Shown piece after piece: positions 34,381 through 43,592 of a DNA stretch of 64,000 nt (position 1 is its first letter; the number at the start of each line of letters is the position of its first letter). Made by a program: the position numbers and the translations under genes. The DNA is from Candidatus Zhuqueibacterota bacterium (GTDB lineage Bacteria; Zhuqueibacterota; Zhuqueibacteria; Oceanimicrobiales; Oceanimicrobiaceae). Location of the stretch: contig JAJDAD010000014.1 of the NCBI GenBank assembly GCA_029262055.1, positions 58,166-122,165 on the forward strand. The letters are read 5' to 3'. The notes beneath the pieces are model-generated. The model did no database searches. It saw only the letters and a list, made by a program, of their open reading frames with translations, and had not been told where the DNA came from.

Positions 34381-34737
34381 ATGAAGATGAAAACGCGTGC
34401 TATCACCCTGGCTTTACTGTTCGGCTCAATGGTGTTCTTTGCATGTGGCGAACAGAAGTCTGGCGCTGAAAGCACGGAAAACGTGAAGGGAGCGAAGATG
34501 CAAGAACAAGAAAACAGTACTGCTGAGAATTCCGAGAGCCAGGCATGGAACGAAGCCTGTCCCGTGCAGGGTGGTGAAGTCAATCCGAACGTGCCTACGG
34601 TTGCGCATAATGGCAAAGCCTACGGTTTTTGCTGCCGGGGATGCGATGAAAAATTCATGGAAGATCCCGCAAAATACAGCATGAACCTGAGTGCGGACGG
34701 CACGGAGTTCCTGTCTGAGGAGCACTCCACGCATTAA
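34381..34737 (+). CDS. YHS-domain lipoprotein
   Basis: This 118-residue protein carries a lipoprotein signal peptide with V-F-F-A-C-G (lipobox cysteine at about 22). It has a C-terminal YHS-like metal-binding domain: C-P-V-Q-G-G near residue 60, then G-F-C-C-R-G-C-D-E-K-F near 82. YHS domains occur in copper and other metal handling systems. The start at 34381 follows an AGGAGAAAGATA ribosome site. It ends the efflux operon and could be a periplasmic copper-binding partner of the pump. Confidence 0.85.
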   Translation: MKMKTRAITLALLFGSMVFFACGEQKSGAESTENVKGAKMQEQENSTAENSESQAWNEACPVQGGEVNPNVPTVAHNGKAYGFCCRGCDEKFMEDPAKYSMNLSADGTEFLSEEHSTH

Positions 34738-34827
34738 GACGCCGGACGGACGTTTTCAGAAGCGACACCGTTGCTGCCAGCATTGAATTTACCGTTTGCC
34801 GGCCGGTGGTTGCGAGTAAGTTTTACC

Positions 34828-34858
34828 TTGCACAACTACCTGAAATCGTTTATATTCT
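34828..34858 (+). promoter_or_regulatory. Promoter of the gene at 34929
   Basis: TTG, 20 bases, TATATTCT, about 70 bases before the start. Confidence 0.5.
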
Positions 34859-34928
34859 ACGATCTATTTTAACACGTCCTGATCACCTCGTGGACGGGTA
34901 TAGACTGAAGATCGGTTTGAGAGGAATC

Positions 34929-35834
34929 ATGGTTTCATTTAGTATACTTGCTGTAGTGCTATTCTTGGCTAGTGCGCCGGTAAACGGGCAAATTGTCGAG
35001 CAAAAGATCGGGGACAGGGTCTCAATCGATTGGACCAATCACATTGTCCGGGCGGCTGGCGTAAGTGTCGCCCCGACGGATGGCCATGATCGCAGCCAGA
35101 GGATTGCGGCTCTGGAAACCGCGACCAACGGTGCGTCAGCGACTCTTCTGCAGGCCATGAGAGGGCTTTTGTTGAGTGAAAAGGGAACGGTTGGATCCGT
35201 GGTCGCAAACGATGCCGCGGCCAGGCAGGACCTTGTCGAGCTCGCCCAGCGTTTTACGATTGTAGACACGCGTTCAATGACTGACATGTCGGTGGAGGTG
35301 GAGATCGAGTTACCGCTGTCTGCCGGCATCGCAGCTATCTTCGTGCCGCAGGAAACCGGGCAGGGCAGATTGCGCCTGGATGACATTCCCCGCAGTCCCT
35401 TAAGTCTGCTGCCCTGGCCCGAGTGCCGGACGGTTCCCAAAGGGGTGGAGCTGGTCATCCCGAGCACCGGCTTGCGCCCGTACGGTGGCAAGCATTACAC
35501 CGGACTGATCGTCGACGCATCTCGTCTGGATTCTCAACCCGCTCTGTTGGCCAGTATTGTCGATGAAGAGGGTAGGGAAGTATTTGGTTTAAACTATGTT
35601 GAGTATGACAATCTGGTGCGCACGGGCATGATTTCTTACCGGCCAACACTGGCATCGGCGCACAGCGACGCCCGCATAGGAGCCGAACCGCTCGTCGTTT
35701 GTGGTCTCTCCGCATCCGGTAAAAAGTCGACACAGATCGTCGTCTCGAACAACGATGCGGTCCTGATCCATGCCGCCGCCAAAACCATGAACTTCATGAA
35801 AACGTGCAAAGTTATTGTTGTTCGCGGCCAGTAG
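34929..35834 (+). CDS. Exported LPP20-like protein of unknown function
   Basis: This 301-residue protein starts at an ATG with GAGGAATC just before it. A signal peptide (1-21, ending V-N-G-Q) is followed by a region resembling LPP20/FlgT N-terminal sequence: I-D-W-T-N-H-I-V-R-A-A-G, then D-R-S-Q-R-I-A-A-L-E-T-A. The C-terminal half has a long beta-rich stretch with Y-G-G-K-H-Y-T-G-L-I-V-D. Related proteins are found near flagellar or envelope genes, but none are here. It has its own promoter and is followed 39 bases later by the DUF512 gene. Confidence 0.65.
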   Translation: MVSFSILAVVLFLASAPVNGQIVEQKIGDRVSIDWTNHIVRAAGVSVAPTDGHDRSQRIAALETATNGASATLLQAMRGLLLSEKGTVGSVVANDAAARQDLVELAQRFTIVDTRSMTDMSVEVEIELPLSAGIAAIFVPQETGQGRLRLDDIPRSPLSLLPWPECRTVPKGVELVIPSTGLRPYGGKHYTGLIVDASRLDSQPALLASIVDEEGREVFGLNYVEYDNLVRTGMISYRPTLASAHSDARIGAEPLVVCGLSASGKKSTQIVVSNNDAVLIHAAAKTMNFMKTCKVIVVRGQ

Positions 35835-35873
35835 AAAGCTCACCGCAAGGAACCCCAACCGCTCCCCCGAAGG

Positions 35874-37172
35874 ATGAAAATCAGCGCAATTGAAAATGGT
35901 AGTATAGGCGATGAGTTAGGATTGCAGGTGGGAGACGATCTGGTCGCCATCAACAACCATCTCGTCAAGGACGTACTGGACTTTCGTTTTCATGTCGCCA
36001 GTGAAGATGTTGAGTTACAGGTTGTACGCGGTGGTGAAGAGACAATCTACGAGGTCGAAAAGGACCATGAGGATGATCTGGGCCTGCAATTCGAGGAGCT
36101 TGAGATCCGCTTTTGCGGCAACGACTGTCCTTTTTGTTTTGTCGATCAAAACCCCAGCGGCATGCGCTCGTCCCTGTACTTCCGGGACGAGGACTTCCGA
36201 TTGTCATTTCTTTCGGGGCACTATGTGACGCTTACAAACCTGTCCCGTCGCGACATGGACAGGATTGTTGAGCAGCAACTGTCGCCACTGTTCGTGTCCG
36301 TGCACGCCACTGACCCCGAGGTGCGCAGGTTTCTTTTCGGTATTTCGCACGACGACCGTTTGCTCGAAAAACTCACGTTCCTGACACAGCGCGGCATCGA
36401 AATTCACACCCAGGTGGTGTTGTGTCCGGAGGTCAATGACGGGACGGTATTTCATCGCACCGTGTCCGAGCTGGCGGATTTTCGTCCTCATCTCAGGTCG
36501 GTCTCTGTTGTCCCTCTCGGGTTGACCGGTCACCGGCAGGGACTGACCAAGCTGAAATCCGTGACCCCGGCTTATGCCGCCGAGTGTATCGACACGGTCG
36601 ACCGCTACGCAGACGAGTACAAGACCGACTCACAGGAGCATTTCGTCTATGCCTCAGACGAGTTCTACCTGATGGCAGGGCGGCCATTGCCACCCGTGGG
36701 CCGCTACGACGGTTTCTATCAGATTGAAAATGGGGTGGGCATGGTTCGTTTCATGCTGGACGAGTTTGAGAAAAGCGCGAGATCTTTCCCCGACAAGCTT
36801 GAATTGCCACAAAAAGCAATCATCGTCACGGCAGCCCTGGCGGCGCCGGTTTTGCGCGATGCCATTTTGCCGCGGCTCAACCAGGTAGAGAACTTCGAAG
36901 CAGAATTGGTGGTCGTTGAGAATGAATTCTATGGTAAGAGCATTCATGTCACCGGTCTGTTGACGGGACAGGACATCTACCGCCAACTCAGGGATCGCGA
37001 TTTGGGCGACAAAGTGTTTTTGCCGCACAGTTGTGTCAAAGACGACCATTTGTTTCTGGATGACTGGACCGTTGCGCAAATCAGCGAACGTCTGGGAAAA
37101 CCCGTGGAGCCGTTGCATGATTTTGCCACAGTTTTCCAGGGAAGCGAGAATGAGAGATGCCTATACCAATAG
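35874..37172 (+). CDS. DUF512 family protein with PDZ and radical-SAM-like cluster motif
   Basis: This 432-residue protein has an N-terminal PDZ-like domain (1-65, I-G-D-E-L-G-L-Q-V-G-D-D-L). A radical-SAM-like iron-sulfur site F-C-G-N-D-C-P-F-C-F-V-D-Q (about 80-92) follows, then the DUF512 domain with the H-S-C-V-K motif near 385. The family is widespread, with unsettled function, and its gene typically sits directly before der, as here, where the frames overlap by 16 bases. That suggests a role linked to ribosome assembly. Confidence 0.92.
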   Translation: MKISAIENGSIGDELGLQVGDDLVAINNHLVKDVLDFRFHVASEDVELQVVRGGEETIYEVEKDHEDDLGLQFEELEIRFCGNDCPFCFVDQNPSGMRSSLYFRDEDFRLSFLSGHYVTLTNLSRRDMDRIVEQQLSPLFVSVHATDPEVRRFLFGISHDDRLLEKLTFLTQRGIEIHTQVVLCPEVNDGTVFHRTVSELADFRPHLRSVSVVPLGLTGHRQGLTKLKSVTPAYAAECIDTVDRYADEYKTDSQEHFVYASDEFYLMAGRPLPPVGRYDGFYQIENGVGMVRFMLDEFEKSARSFPDKLELPQKAIIVTAALAAPVLRDAILPRLNQVENFEAELVVVENEFYGKSIHVTGLLTGQDIYRQLRDRDLGDKVFLPHSCVKDDHLFLDDWTVAQISERLGKPVEPLHDFATVFQGSENERCLYQ

Positions 37173-38470
37173 TTGCTATAATAGGTCGCCCCAATGTCGG
37201 CAAATCCACGCTATTCAACCGCGTTGTCCGCGGCAGAGACTCGATAGTGCACGACATGCCCGGTGTCACGCGGGACCGTAAATACCGGCAGGCGGAGTGG
37301 TCCGGCCGCGAATTCATGTTGGTGGATACCGGTGGGTACTTGCCGGAAAGCAGCGACCAGATAGAACAAGCTGTGTTCGAGCAGGTCTTGTCCGTCATCG
37401 AAGAGGCGAGCGCGGTCGTCTTCATGGTCGATGTCAAGGCAGGAGTCACCGCACTTGACCTCGAAATTGCGCAGGTACTGAAGCGCAGCGGGCGGGAGGT
37501 TTTGTTGGCCATCAATAAGGTGGACAACGATGCCAGCGAGATCGGCGTTTCGGAGTTTTACGAGCTTGGCATGGAAAACCACGTCTCGCTTTCCGCCGTC
37601 AGCGGCCGCAACGTCGGAGATTTTCTGGACCGGATTGTTGCATATTTTCCGGAGAAAAGTGAAGCGGGTGCGGCGGACGATTCCAACATTTCATTAGCCG
37701 TGATCGGGCGGCCGAATGTCGGCAAGTCTTCTTTCGTAAATGCGATCCTGGGCCAGCATCGGCAAATCGTCACCGAGATTCCCGGCACCACCCGCGACTC
37801 AAACGACACGGTTTTTAAGCACCGTGGGCAGGACTTTTTGATTATCGACACCGCAGGCTTGCGCCGGAAAGCAAAAGTAAAGGAATCGGTGGAGTTTTAC
37901 AGTACAGTCCGCAGTATGCAGAGCATTCAGCGCTGCGATGTAGCGATTTTGCTCGTTGACGCGACCGCGCCGATGGAGTCGCAGGACATGCGCATTTTGC
38001 AGGAAGCCGTCCGGCTCAACAAAGGCATCATCGTTGCCGTCAACAAATGGGACCTCATTGAAAAGGACAACTATACGGCGAAACGCTTTGAAGATGATAT
38101 TTACGACGCCCTGAAGAACCTGAAATATGTCCCAATTATCTTCATTTCGGCGCTGACCAGGCAACGTATTTTCAAGGTGATTGAAATCGCCCAATCCATT
38201 CATGATGAGCGCGGCAAAGTTCTCAAGACTTCCGAGCTAAATATTTTTTTAGCAGAGATCCTTAAAAAGTACCCGCCACCCTCGATGGACCGCAAAGAGG
38301 TGAAAATCAAGTACTGCACCCAAATAAAGTCGCGCCCACCGGTGTTTGCCTTTTTCACCAACGCACCGAAATCGATCCGGCCCAACTATCGGTCGTACAT
38401 TGAGAACCAATTCCGTAGCAGATTTGGTTTCCTGGGCGTGCCCTTGACACTGGCTTTTCGAAAAAAGTAA
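37157..38470 (+). CDS. der: GTPase Der (EngA), ribosome assembly
   Basis: This 437-residue double GTPase is needed for 50S maturation. Two G domains each carry G-R-P-N-V-G-K-S (about 9-16 and 186-193), D-T-G-G-Y / D-T-A-G-L, and N-K-V-D / N-K-W-D motifs. A C-terminal KH-like domain (about 350-437) ends R-S-R-F-G-F-L-G-V-P. The ATG overlaps the DUF512 gene by 16 bases. A GGCGTC/GACGCC stem-loop without a T-run follows at 38471-38491. Confidence 0.97.
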   Translation: MPIPIVAIIGRPNVGKSTLFNRVVRGRDSIVHDMPGVTRDRKYRQAEWSGREFMLVDTGGYLPESSDQIEQAVFEQVLSVIEEASAVVFMVDVKAGVTALDLEIAQVLKRSGREVLLAINKVDNDASEIGVSEFYELGMENHVSLSAVSGRNVGDFLDRIVAYFPEKSEAGAADDSNISLAVIGRPNVGKSSFVNAILGQHRQIVTEIPGTTRDSNDTVFKHRGQDFLIIDTAGLRRKAKVKESVEFYSTVRSMQSIQRCDVAILLVDATAPMESQDMRILQEAVRLNKGIIVAVNKWDLIEKDNYTAKRFEDDIYDALKNLKYVPIIFISALTRQRIFKVIEIAQSIHDERGKVLKTSELNIFLAEILKKYPPPSMDRKEVKIKYCTQIKSRPPVFAFFTNAPKSIRPNYRSYIENQFRSRFGFLGVPLTLAFRKK

Positions 38471-38532
38471 GGCGTCTAAAAATTGGACGCCAGGATAGAT
38501 TCGACACCGGAAATAGAAAGAGTCCAAGCAGA

Positions 38533-40269
38533 ATGAAGAGGATATCAGGCACACTCACGCTGCTGTCCCTGTTGTTCCATGCGATTGTTCTTGCACAACA
38601 GGCCCCGTCACAGATACCCGCGCAGGAGGACGCTTTGGCTCTTTTGCGCGCTACTCTGGATAGTGAATCAGGCTCTGCCAGCATGCGTCCCCCTAAATGC
38701 GGCACCGCTCTGATGTGGCAGGTCCGGGAGCAAATGGCTGTTGGCGAGAAACATGACACGCAGTTGTTGAAGGTTCTTGGCCGACCGACGGGTCTGAAAC
38801 AGGAGCATGTCAGCCCCTCCGGTTTTTTTCGGGTACATTTCACTGTTTCCGGCCCCGACGCGGTCTCCTCCGAAGACAACAACGGCAACGGCATTCCGGA
38901 TTACGTGGAGGAGGTCGCCGAGGCCTTTGAGACGTCTTTCAGGGTGGAGGTTGATGAACTGGGCTATGAGCCGCCGCCGCAGGACAACGACAGCAGCGGT
39001 CCGGAGTATGATGTTTACATCAATGCACTGGGGACCGGCGTTTACGGACTCACCACGCGCGAGCAGCCCGTCCCGGGAACGCCGGAAAACGACTTCACCA
39101 GTTTCATTCAAGTTGACAACGACTTTGAGAACGGCCAGTTTACCACCGGGTTACCGGGAATGCGCGTGACTGCGGCACATGAATTGTTTCATGCGATTCA
39201 ATTCGGTTATCGTGATGCGATCGTGGTAAACGACTTTTTCTATTATGAACTCTGTTCCAGTTGGATCGAAGACGTCATTTACGATGACATCAATGACTAT
39301 TATTCGAATGTTCCAACTTATCTGACTCGCAGCGACCGGCCGTTCAACCAGTTCGATGGCGCCACATTGTTCAACTACGGCGCAGCGCTCTGGAATCGCT
39401 TGCTGGTGCGGCGCTTTCAAAACAGGGAGCCGATTCGACGCAGCTGGGAGCTGATGGCCGCAAACACAAGCGTCCTGGATGCGATAGCCGGTGCGCTTGC
39501 GGAAATAGGCGGTAGCTTTGACGACGAATTCGGTGAATTTTCCGTGTGGAATTACTTCACCGGCAACCGGGCAGATCCGGTCAACTATTATGAGGAAGGA
39601 AACGCCTACACTCAGGTGCGATTATCCGGCAACTTTCTCCTGCCAGCCGATACGACGCTTGCCGGTTCCAGCTTCACCTTGTCGCATCAGTATTTCCGCC
39701 TGACGGCATCCCAGGCCGGGGAGTATCTGGTCGTGCCGATCGTGAGCAGACCCGATGCATGGCGGTTCGCGGCAGTGCTCGAGGACGGCTCATCATTCCG
39801 CACAGTTGCGATCGATGCCGGGAACGGTGGCAACATCGGCTTTGTGCCTGCTTTCTCTTCGGTGGTTGTGGTTGTTGCAAATCTCACCAAGCTGGACGGT
39901 TCCAGAATGTCTTTGTTTGAAAGCGAGCGGTCGGAGTTTCAACTGGTTCTCAGCAACGTCACCCAGGGCACGACCGGGGTTGCCGGTATCACCACAGCTT
40001 ATCCGAATCCGTTCCGGGTCGCCACCGACGGTCAAATAGTTTTCGAGTTTGAGGTGACGGCGACCACCGACTTGCGCGTGCAAATAATGGACTCCCAGGG
40101 CAGAGTCGTGCGCAGTGCGGCGTTAGGCCAGGGCGCGCTGACCCCGTCACGCTTCGTCTGGGATGGACGAGATGACACTCACAGCAAAGTGGGCTCGGGT
40201 ATCTACATTTTCAGATTAGCCCAGGGCGGATTCACAGAACTGAGAAAATTTGCAGTAATTCGTGATTAA
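38533..40269 (+). CDS. Secreted putative zinc metalloprotease (MXAN_6640 type) with T9SS-like C-terminal domain
   Basis: This 578-residue protein has a signal peptide (1-21). The catalytic region carries the zinc motif H-E-L-F-H (about residue 217) after the D-N-N-G-N-G-I-P-D-Y motif characteristic of the MXAN_6640 metalloprotease family. A beta-rich middle part and a C-terminal sorting/FlgD-like domain with T-A-Y-P-N-P-F near 500 and G-S-G-I-Y-I-F-R-L follow. It is likely exported by a type IX-like route and anchored or released at the surface. Substrates are unknown. Confidence 0.87.
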   Translation: MKRISGTLTLLSLLFHAIVLAQQAPSQIPAQEDALALLRATLDSESGSASMRPPKCGTALMWQVREQMAVGEKHDTQLLKVLGRPTGLKQEHVSPSGFFRVHFTVSGPDAVSSEDNNGNGIPDYVEEVAEAFETSFRVEVDELGYEPPPQDNDSSGPEYDVYINALGTGVYGLTTREQPVPGTPENDFTSFIQVDNDFENGQFTTGLPGMRVTAAHELFHAIQFGYRDAIVVNDFFYYELCSSWIEDVIYDDINDYYSNVPTYLTRSDRPFNQFDGATLFNYGAALWNRLLVRRFQNREPIRRSWELMAANTSVLDAIAGALAEIGGSFDDEFGEFSVWNYFTGNRADPVNYYEEGNAYTQVRLSGNFLLPADTTLAGSSFTLSHQYFRLTASQAGEYLVVPIVSRPDAWRFAAVLEDGSSFRTVAIDAGNGGNIGFVPAFSSVVVVVANLTKLDGSRMSLFESERSEFQLVLSNVTQGTTGVAGITTAYPNPFRVATDGQIVFEFEVTATTDLRVQIMDSQGRVVRSAALGQGALTPSRFVWDGRDDTHSKVGSGIYIFRLAQGGFTELRKFAVIRD

Positions 40270-40280
40270 TCTTAAACTTA

Positions 40281-40309
40281 TTGACTTTCAAAAGAAAACT
40301 TATTATCAT
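40281..40309 (+). promoter_or_regulatory. Promoter of the HU-like and COX24-like genes
   Basis: TTGACT, 17 bases, TATCAT in an A/T-rich tract, giving a leader of about 55 bases. Confidence 0.6.
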
Positions 40310-40368
40310 ATTTAGCTTTGACCGAGGCTTCTAAGGATGTGAGTACGGTTAAGTTATGGAGGTTCCAC

Positions 40369-40659
40369 TTGACGAAAGGCGATATAATCAACATTGTAGC
40401 TGAGGGAACGGGTTTGACCAAACTAGAAACCTCTGCGGTGGTTGACGGTTTTCTGGCGACCATCGGCTACGCTTTGCAGACCAAAGACTCAGTGACGATT
40501 CGAGGGTTTGGCAGTTTCCGAACGGTCCATCGCAACGAGAGAGTTTCCCGAAATCCCAAGACCGGAAAAGAGATGCATGTCCCTGACCGAATCGCTCCGG
40601 TGTTTAAGGCATCCACCGATCTTAAAAAGCTTGTAAACAAAGAACAAAGTATAGAATAA
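40369..40659 (+). CDS. HU/IHF-family DNA-binding protein
   Basis: This 96-residue histone-like protein starts M-T-K-G-D-I-I-N-I-V from a TTG codon. GGAGG six bases upstream fixes this start, although the frame is open to 40318. The signature G-F-G-S-F-R-T-V-x-R and the R-N-P-K-T-G beta-arm with the tip proline are present. It compacts and bends DNA as a dimer. The next ORF, the 31-residue basic peptide, starts 16 bases later on the same transcript, and a terminator follows. Confidence 0.93.
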   Translation: MTKGDIINIVAEGTGLTKLETSAVVDGFLATIGYALQTKDSVTIRGFGSFRTVHRNERVSRNPKTGKEMHVPDRIAPVFKASTDLKKLVNKEQSIE

Positions 40660-40675
40660 ATCAGGAGGTGAACCC

Positions 40676-40771
40676 TTGCCTAGCGGTAAGAAACGCAAGA
40701 GACATAAAATCGCCACACACAAACGTAAGAAACGTCTCAGGAAGAATCGACACAAGAAAAAGGCACGCTAG
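40676..40771 (+). CDS. AURKAIP1/COX24-type tiny basic ribosome-associated protein
   Basis: This 31-codon ORF has a TTG start with AGGAGGTG six bases upstream. The product begins M-P-S-G-K-K-R-K-R-H-K-I and continues with K-R-K-K-R-L-R-K-N-R-H-K-K-K-A-R. This matches the bacterial AURKAIP1/COX24 domain family, related to mitochondrial ribosomal protein mS38 and found in FCB-group genomes. More than half of the residues are basic, consistent with rRNA binding. It is cotranscribed with HU and followed directly by a terminator. Confidence 0.9.
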   Translation: MPSGKKRKRHKIATHKRKKRLRKNRHKKKAR

Positions 40772-40798
40772 GCGCAGCGTAGCCAGGTTTGATGTTTT

Positions 40799-40837
40799 AA
40801 GGATAGAACCCAATCCGGGTTCTATCCTTTTCTTTTT
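40799..40837 (+). terminator. Rho-independent terminator after HU/COX24
   Basis: Thirteen-base stem AAGGATAGAACCC / GGGTTCTATCCTT with a five-base loop, followed by TTCTTTTT. Confidence 0.92.
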
Positions 40838-40897
40838 GGAGAGGGTGGGGGCAGCGCTAGCTTGACCTGGGTAAGCCACTTAGCCGGAGTAACAACA

Positions 40898-42127
40898 GTG
40901 ACTCAGTTAGAGTTTGAAGATTTGCTCGCAAGTGACTCATATCAAACGGTGTCGGAATTGAGCCGGGAGATCAAGGCTGTCCTGGAGTCTGCCTTGCCCG
41001 GAGTCTGGGTGCAGGGCGAAATTTCAAACCTCACTTTCCACTCCAGCGGTCATCTGTATTTCTCACTGAAAGACAAACATGCCCAGATCTCGTGTGTCAT
41101 GTGGCGGAGCCGCAACCGTGATCTGTATTTTACGCCGCAGGAGGGCATGAAGGTGCTGGTGAAGGCACGGCTGAGCCTGTACGAGAAGCGTGGCGTGTAT
41201 CAACTGGACGCGTGGCAAATGCAGCCGGCCGGAGTCGGTGAACTGCAATTGGCATTTGACCGATTGAAAAAGCGCCTGGACGACGAAGGTCTTTTTTCAG
41301 CAGAAAGCAAAAAGCCGCTACCGGCGCTGCCGGAATGCATCGGTATCGTCACGTCTCAGACCGGAGCCGCCATCACGGATCTCGTGACTGTGCTCAGAAG
41401 ACGGATGCCGTCGATCAAGGTCGTGCTTTACCCGGTGAAGGTCCAGGGTGACGGCGCCGCCCGCGAGATCGCTGCGGCTATTGAGACAGTCAACCGGTAC
41501 GGGAAAGTCGATCTTCTGATTGTCGGCCGTGGAGGGGGTTCAATCGAAGACTTGTGGGCATTCAATGAAGAGGAGGTGGCCAGGGCCATCTTTAAGAGCA
41601 GGATCCCGGTGGTATCCGCGGTCGGGCATGAGGTGGATTTTACCATCAGCGATTTTGTGGCCGACCACAGGGCAGCCACGCCATCGGTAGCCGCGGAGCT
41701 GGTCATCTGCCGAAGAGCGGAGCTGTTGGCGCAATTGCGCTATTTTCAGGAGAATATGGCCGGCCTTCTGCTCGAGCGCATCCGCTACGAAAAGGTTAGA
41801 CTGCAAGGCTTGCAACGCAGCTACGGATTTCGTCAGCCTTTGGACAAGGTCCTGCAGGCGGGGCAGCGACTGGATGAACTCTCTCGCCTAATGCTAAAGC
41901 AAATCAGCCACAAACTATCGATAGACAACGAAATATTGCTGAATTTCCGGAATCGCCTGACCGCGCTCAGCCCGGAGCATGTTCTTAAACGTGGATACGC
42001 TTTGTGCTATCGCGAAAGCAATGGCCAGCATGTCGCCGGTACCGCTTCGTTGCAGTGCGGCGAAGACCTGCGCATCAGATTTCACGAGGGGCAGGCGCTG
42101 GCCCAGGTTAACAAACTCTTAGACTAA
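40898..42127 (+). CDS. xseA: Exodeoxyribonuclease VII large subunit
   Basis: This 409-residue subunit of the single-strand-specific exonuclease has an N-terminal OB fold (about 20-115: W-V-Q-G-E-I-S-N-L, S-G-H-L-Y-F-S-L-K-D) and a catalytic domain with G-R-G-G-G-S-I-E-D-L (about 210). V-G-H-E-V-D-F-T and D-x-R-A-A-T-P-S follow. I prefer the GTG start at 40898, which has GGAG eight bases before; a TTG at 40862 would add 12 residues. The small subunit gene follows by 17 bases. Confidence 0.95.
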   Translation: MTQLEFEDLLASDSYQTVSELSREIKAVLESALPGVWVQGEISNLTFHSSGHLYFSLKDKHAQISCVMWRSRNRDLYFTPQEGMKVLVKARLSLYEKRGVYQLDAWQMQPAGVGELQLAFDRLKKRLDDEGLFSAESKKPLPALPECIGIVTSQTGAAITDLVTVLRRRMPSIKVVLYPVKVQGDGAAREIAAAIETVNRYGKVDLLIVGRGGGSIEDLWAFNEEEVARAIFKSRIPVVSAVGHEVDFTISDFVADHRAATPSVAAELVICRRAELLAQLRYFQENMAGLLLERIRYEKVRLQGLQRSYGFRQPLDKVLQAGQRLDELSRLMLKQISHKLSIDNEILLNFRNRLTALSPEHVLKRGYALCYRESNGQHVAGTASLQCGEDLRIRFHEGQALAQVNKLLD

Positions 42128-42144
42128 GTTATTGGCAAAAGAAG

Positions 42145-42363
42145 ATGAAGAAACGTACCTTGGAACAGAGCATGACACGCCTGGAAGAGATAGTTGAAAA
42201 GCTCGAGACCGGCAACACCTCAATGGAAGAGGCCTTGAAGTTATATGAAGAAGGGATGGATTTGACTAAGTTCTGTTCCGGCAAACTAGATGAAGCAGAA
42301 ACAAAAATTCAGATTCTAAGCAAGGATGATGCGGGTTTTGAATTGACGGATACGGAGATTTGA
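42145..42363 (+). CDS. xseB: Exodeoxyribonuclease VII small subunit
   Basis: This 72-residue helical protein carries the family pattern L-E-E-I-V-E-K-L-E, S-M-E-E-A-L-K-L-Y-E-E-G and a C-terminal coiled region. Several copies decorate the large subunit. It lies directly downstream of xseA and upstream of nadK, a frequent order in bacteria. Confidence 0.95.
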   Translation: MKKRTLEQSMTRLEEIVEKLETGNTSMEEALKLYEEGMDLTKFCSGKLDEAETKIQILSKDDAGFELTDTEI

Positions 42364-42450
42364 CCTTGAACATCCCGCAGAGACCTGTAAGGACCGCTAC
42401 TTTGGACGCACAGGGATAATTTCCCGAAAAGCACTGCAGGAGAATCCTTT

Positions 42451-43329
42451 GTGAAGCTCGTCATCGCTGCCAACCTGGCAAAACCAAAAGTACAAGCCGC
42501 TGTCCCCGATCTGCTCGCCTGGCTTAAAGCGCGCAAGACAGATTTTCTTGTCGAGGAAGGGCTTGCCCGGCTACTCGGTTTAAATGAGCAGTATGCCAGG
42601 GTAGCTCTGGATGCGCTACCGGATGATTGCGACATCGTATTGTCATTTGGCGGAGACGGTACCATTCTCTCGACGGCGCGCAGGATGGGCGATTCCGGCG
42701 TCCCTATCCTCGGGGTAAAAATGGGCGCCATGGGATTTTTGGCTGAACTTATGCCCGAAGAGTTGTACGAGAGCCTTGAGGAAATCTACAAAGGGCGCTA
42801 CGAAGTCGTTGAGCGTATGGTGTTGCAGGGCGAAATAGGTGATAGCGCCGACAAACCGCTTTTTGCCCTGAATGATTTTGTCCTGGACAAAGGCGCTATT
42901 TCCCGGGTGATTCGTCTCAAGACTTACATAAATGATGAGTTTTTGAACACTTATATCGCCGACGGGCTCATCATTTCAACGCCAACCGGATCGACCGCAT
43001 ATTCACTGGCTGCCGGTGGACCTATTTTGTTGCCATCCATGGATGCCATCATCATCAATCCTATCAGCCCACACACCCTCGGCGCCCGTCCTGTTGTGAT
43101 TCCGGGGGACAAGGAAGTGACCATTTCGGTGGAGTTCTCTGACGAATCTGTCCTGATGAGCGCTGACGGTCAGGTCGCGCAGAAACTAATCCGCGGCAGC
43201 AAAGTCAAGATTCGCAAGGCCAGACACCGTGTAAAGTTGGTTTCCTACGGTCGCAGGAGTTTTTACGATGTCCTGCGGGCCAAGCTCAACTGGGGCGGCG
43301 ATGTCCGTGAAATCGGGCCAGTCTCCTGA
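42451..43329 (+). CDS. nadK: NAD kinase
   Basis: This 292-residue enzyme phosphorylates NAD to NADP. Motifs are S-F-G-G-D-G-T-I-L (about 67-75), a conserved N-D-F-V-L-D segment and S-T-P-T-G-S-T-A-Y-S (about 180-189). The start is GTG with GCAGGAGAATCC upstream. It ends the xseA-xseB-nadK unit. Confidence 0.96.
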   Translation: MKLVIAANLAKPKVQAAVPDLLAWLKARKTDFLVEEGLARLLGLNEQYARVALDALPDDCDIVLSFGGDGTILSTARRMGDSGVPILGVKMGAMGFLAELMPEELYESLEEIYKGRYEVVERMVLQGEIGDSADKPLFALNDFVLDKGAISRVIRLKTYINDEFLNTYIADGLIISTPTGSTAYSLAAGGPILLPSMDAIIINPISPHTLGARPVVIPGDKEVTISVEFSDESVLMSADGQVAQKLIRGSKVKIRKARHRVKLVSYGRRSFYDVLRAKLNWGGDVREIGPVS

Positions 43330-43409
43330 CTACCGTTTGTTGACTTAGCGTTGCGGTTCACACGCTGTACTTTTTTCTCTTCTTCGGTCTTTCCTTCCCT
43401 GCAAAACAG

Positions 43410-43440
43410 TTGCTAAGACAGAGGCGATGAACTATATTCA
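43410..43440 (+). promoter_or_regulatory. Promoter upstream of the secreted protein at 43593
   Basis: TTG, 20 bases, TATATTCA, within an AAAACAGTTG...GATGAACTATATT block that is echoed at 44285-44320 before mutS. Confidence 0.5.
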
Positions 43441-43592
43441 TGCGGCCTGCACGAGCGCTATGTTGGTTCCCAAATAGAGTACTTGCATCATTCCATCTGG
43501 GCCAGGCCGTAGAGCATAATGCCACGCTCAAGGGTTGCGCCAGCAACCTGAACATGTCTATGGAAGCACCACACGGAGAGGGGATTAAAGGA

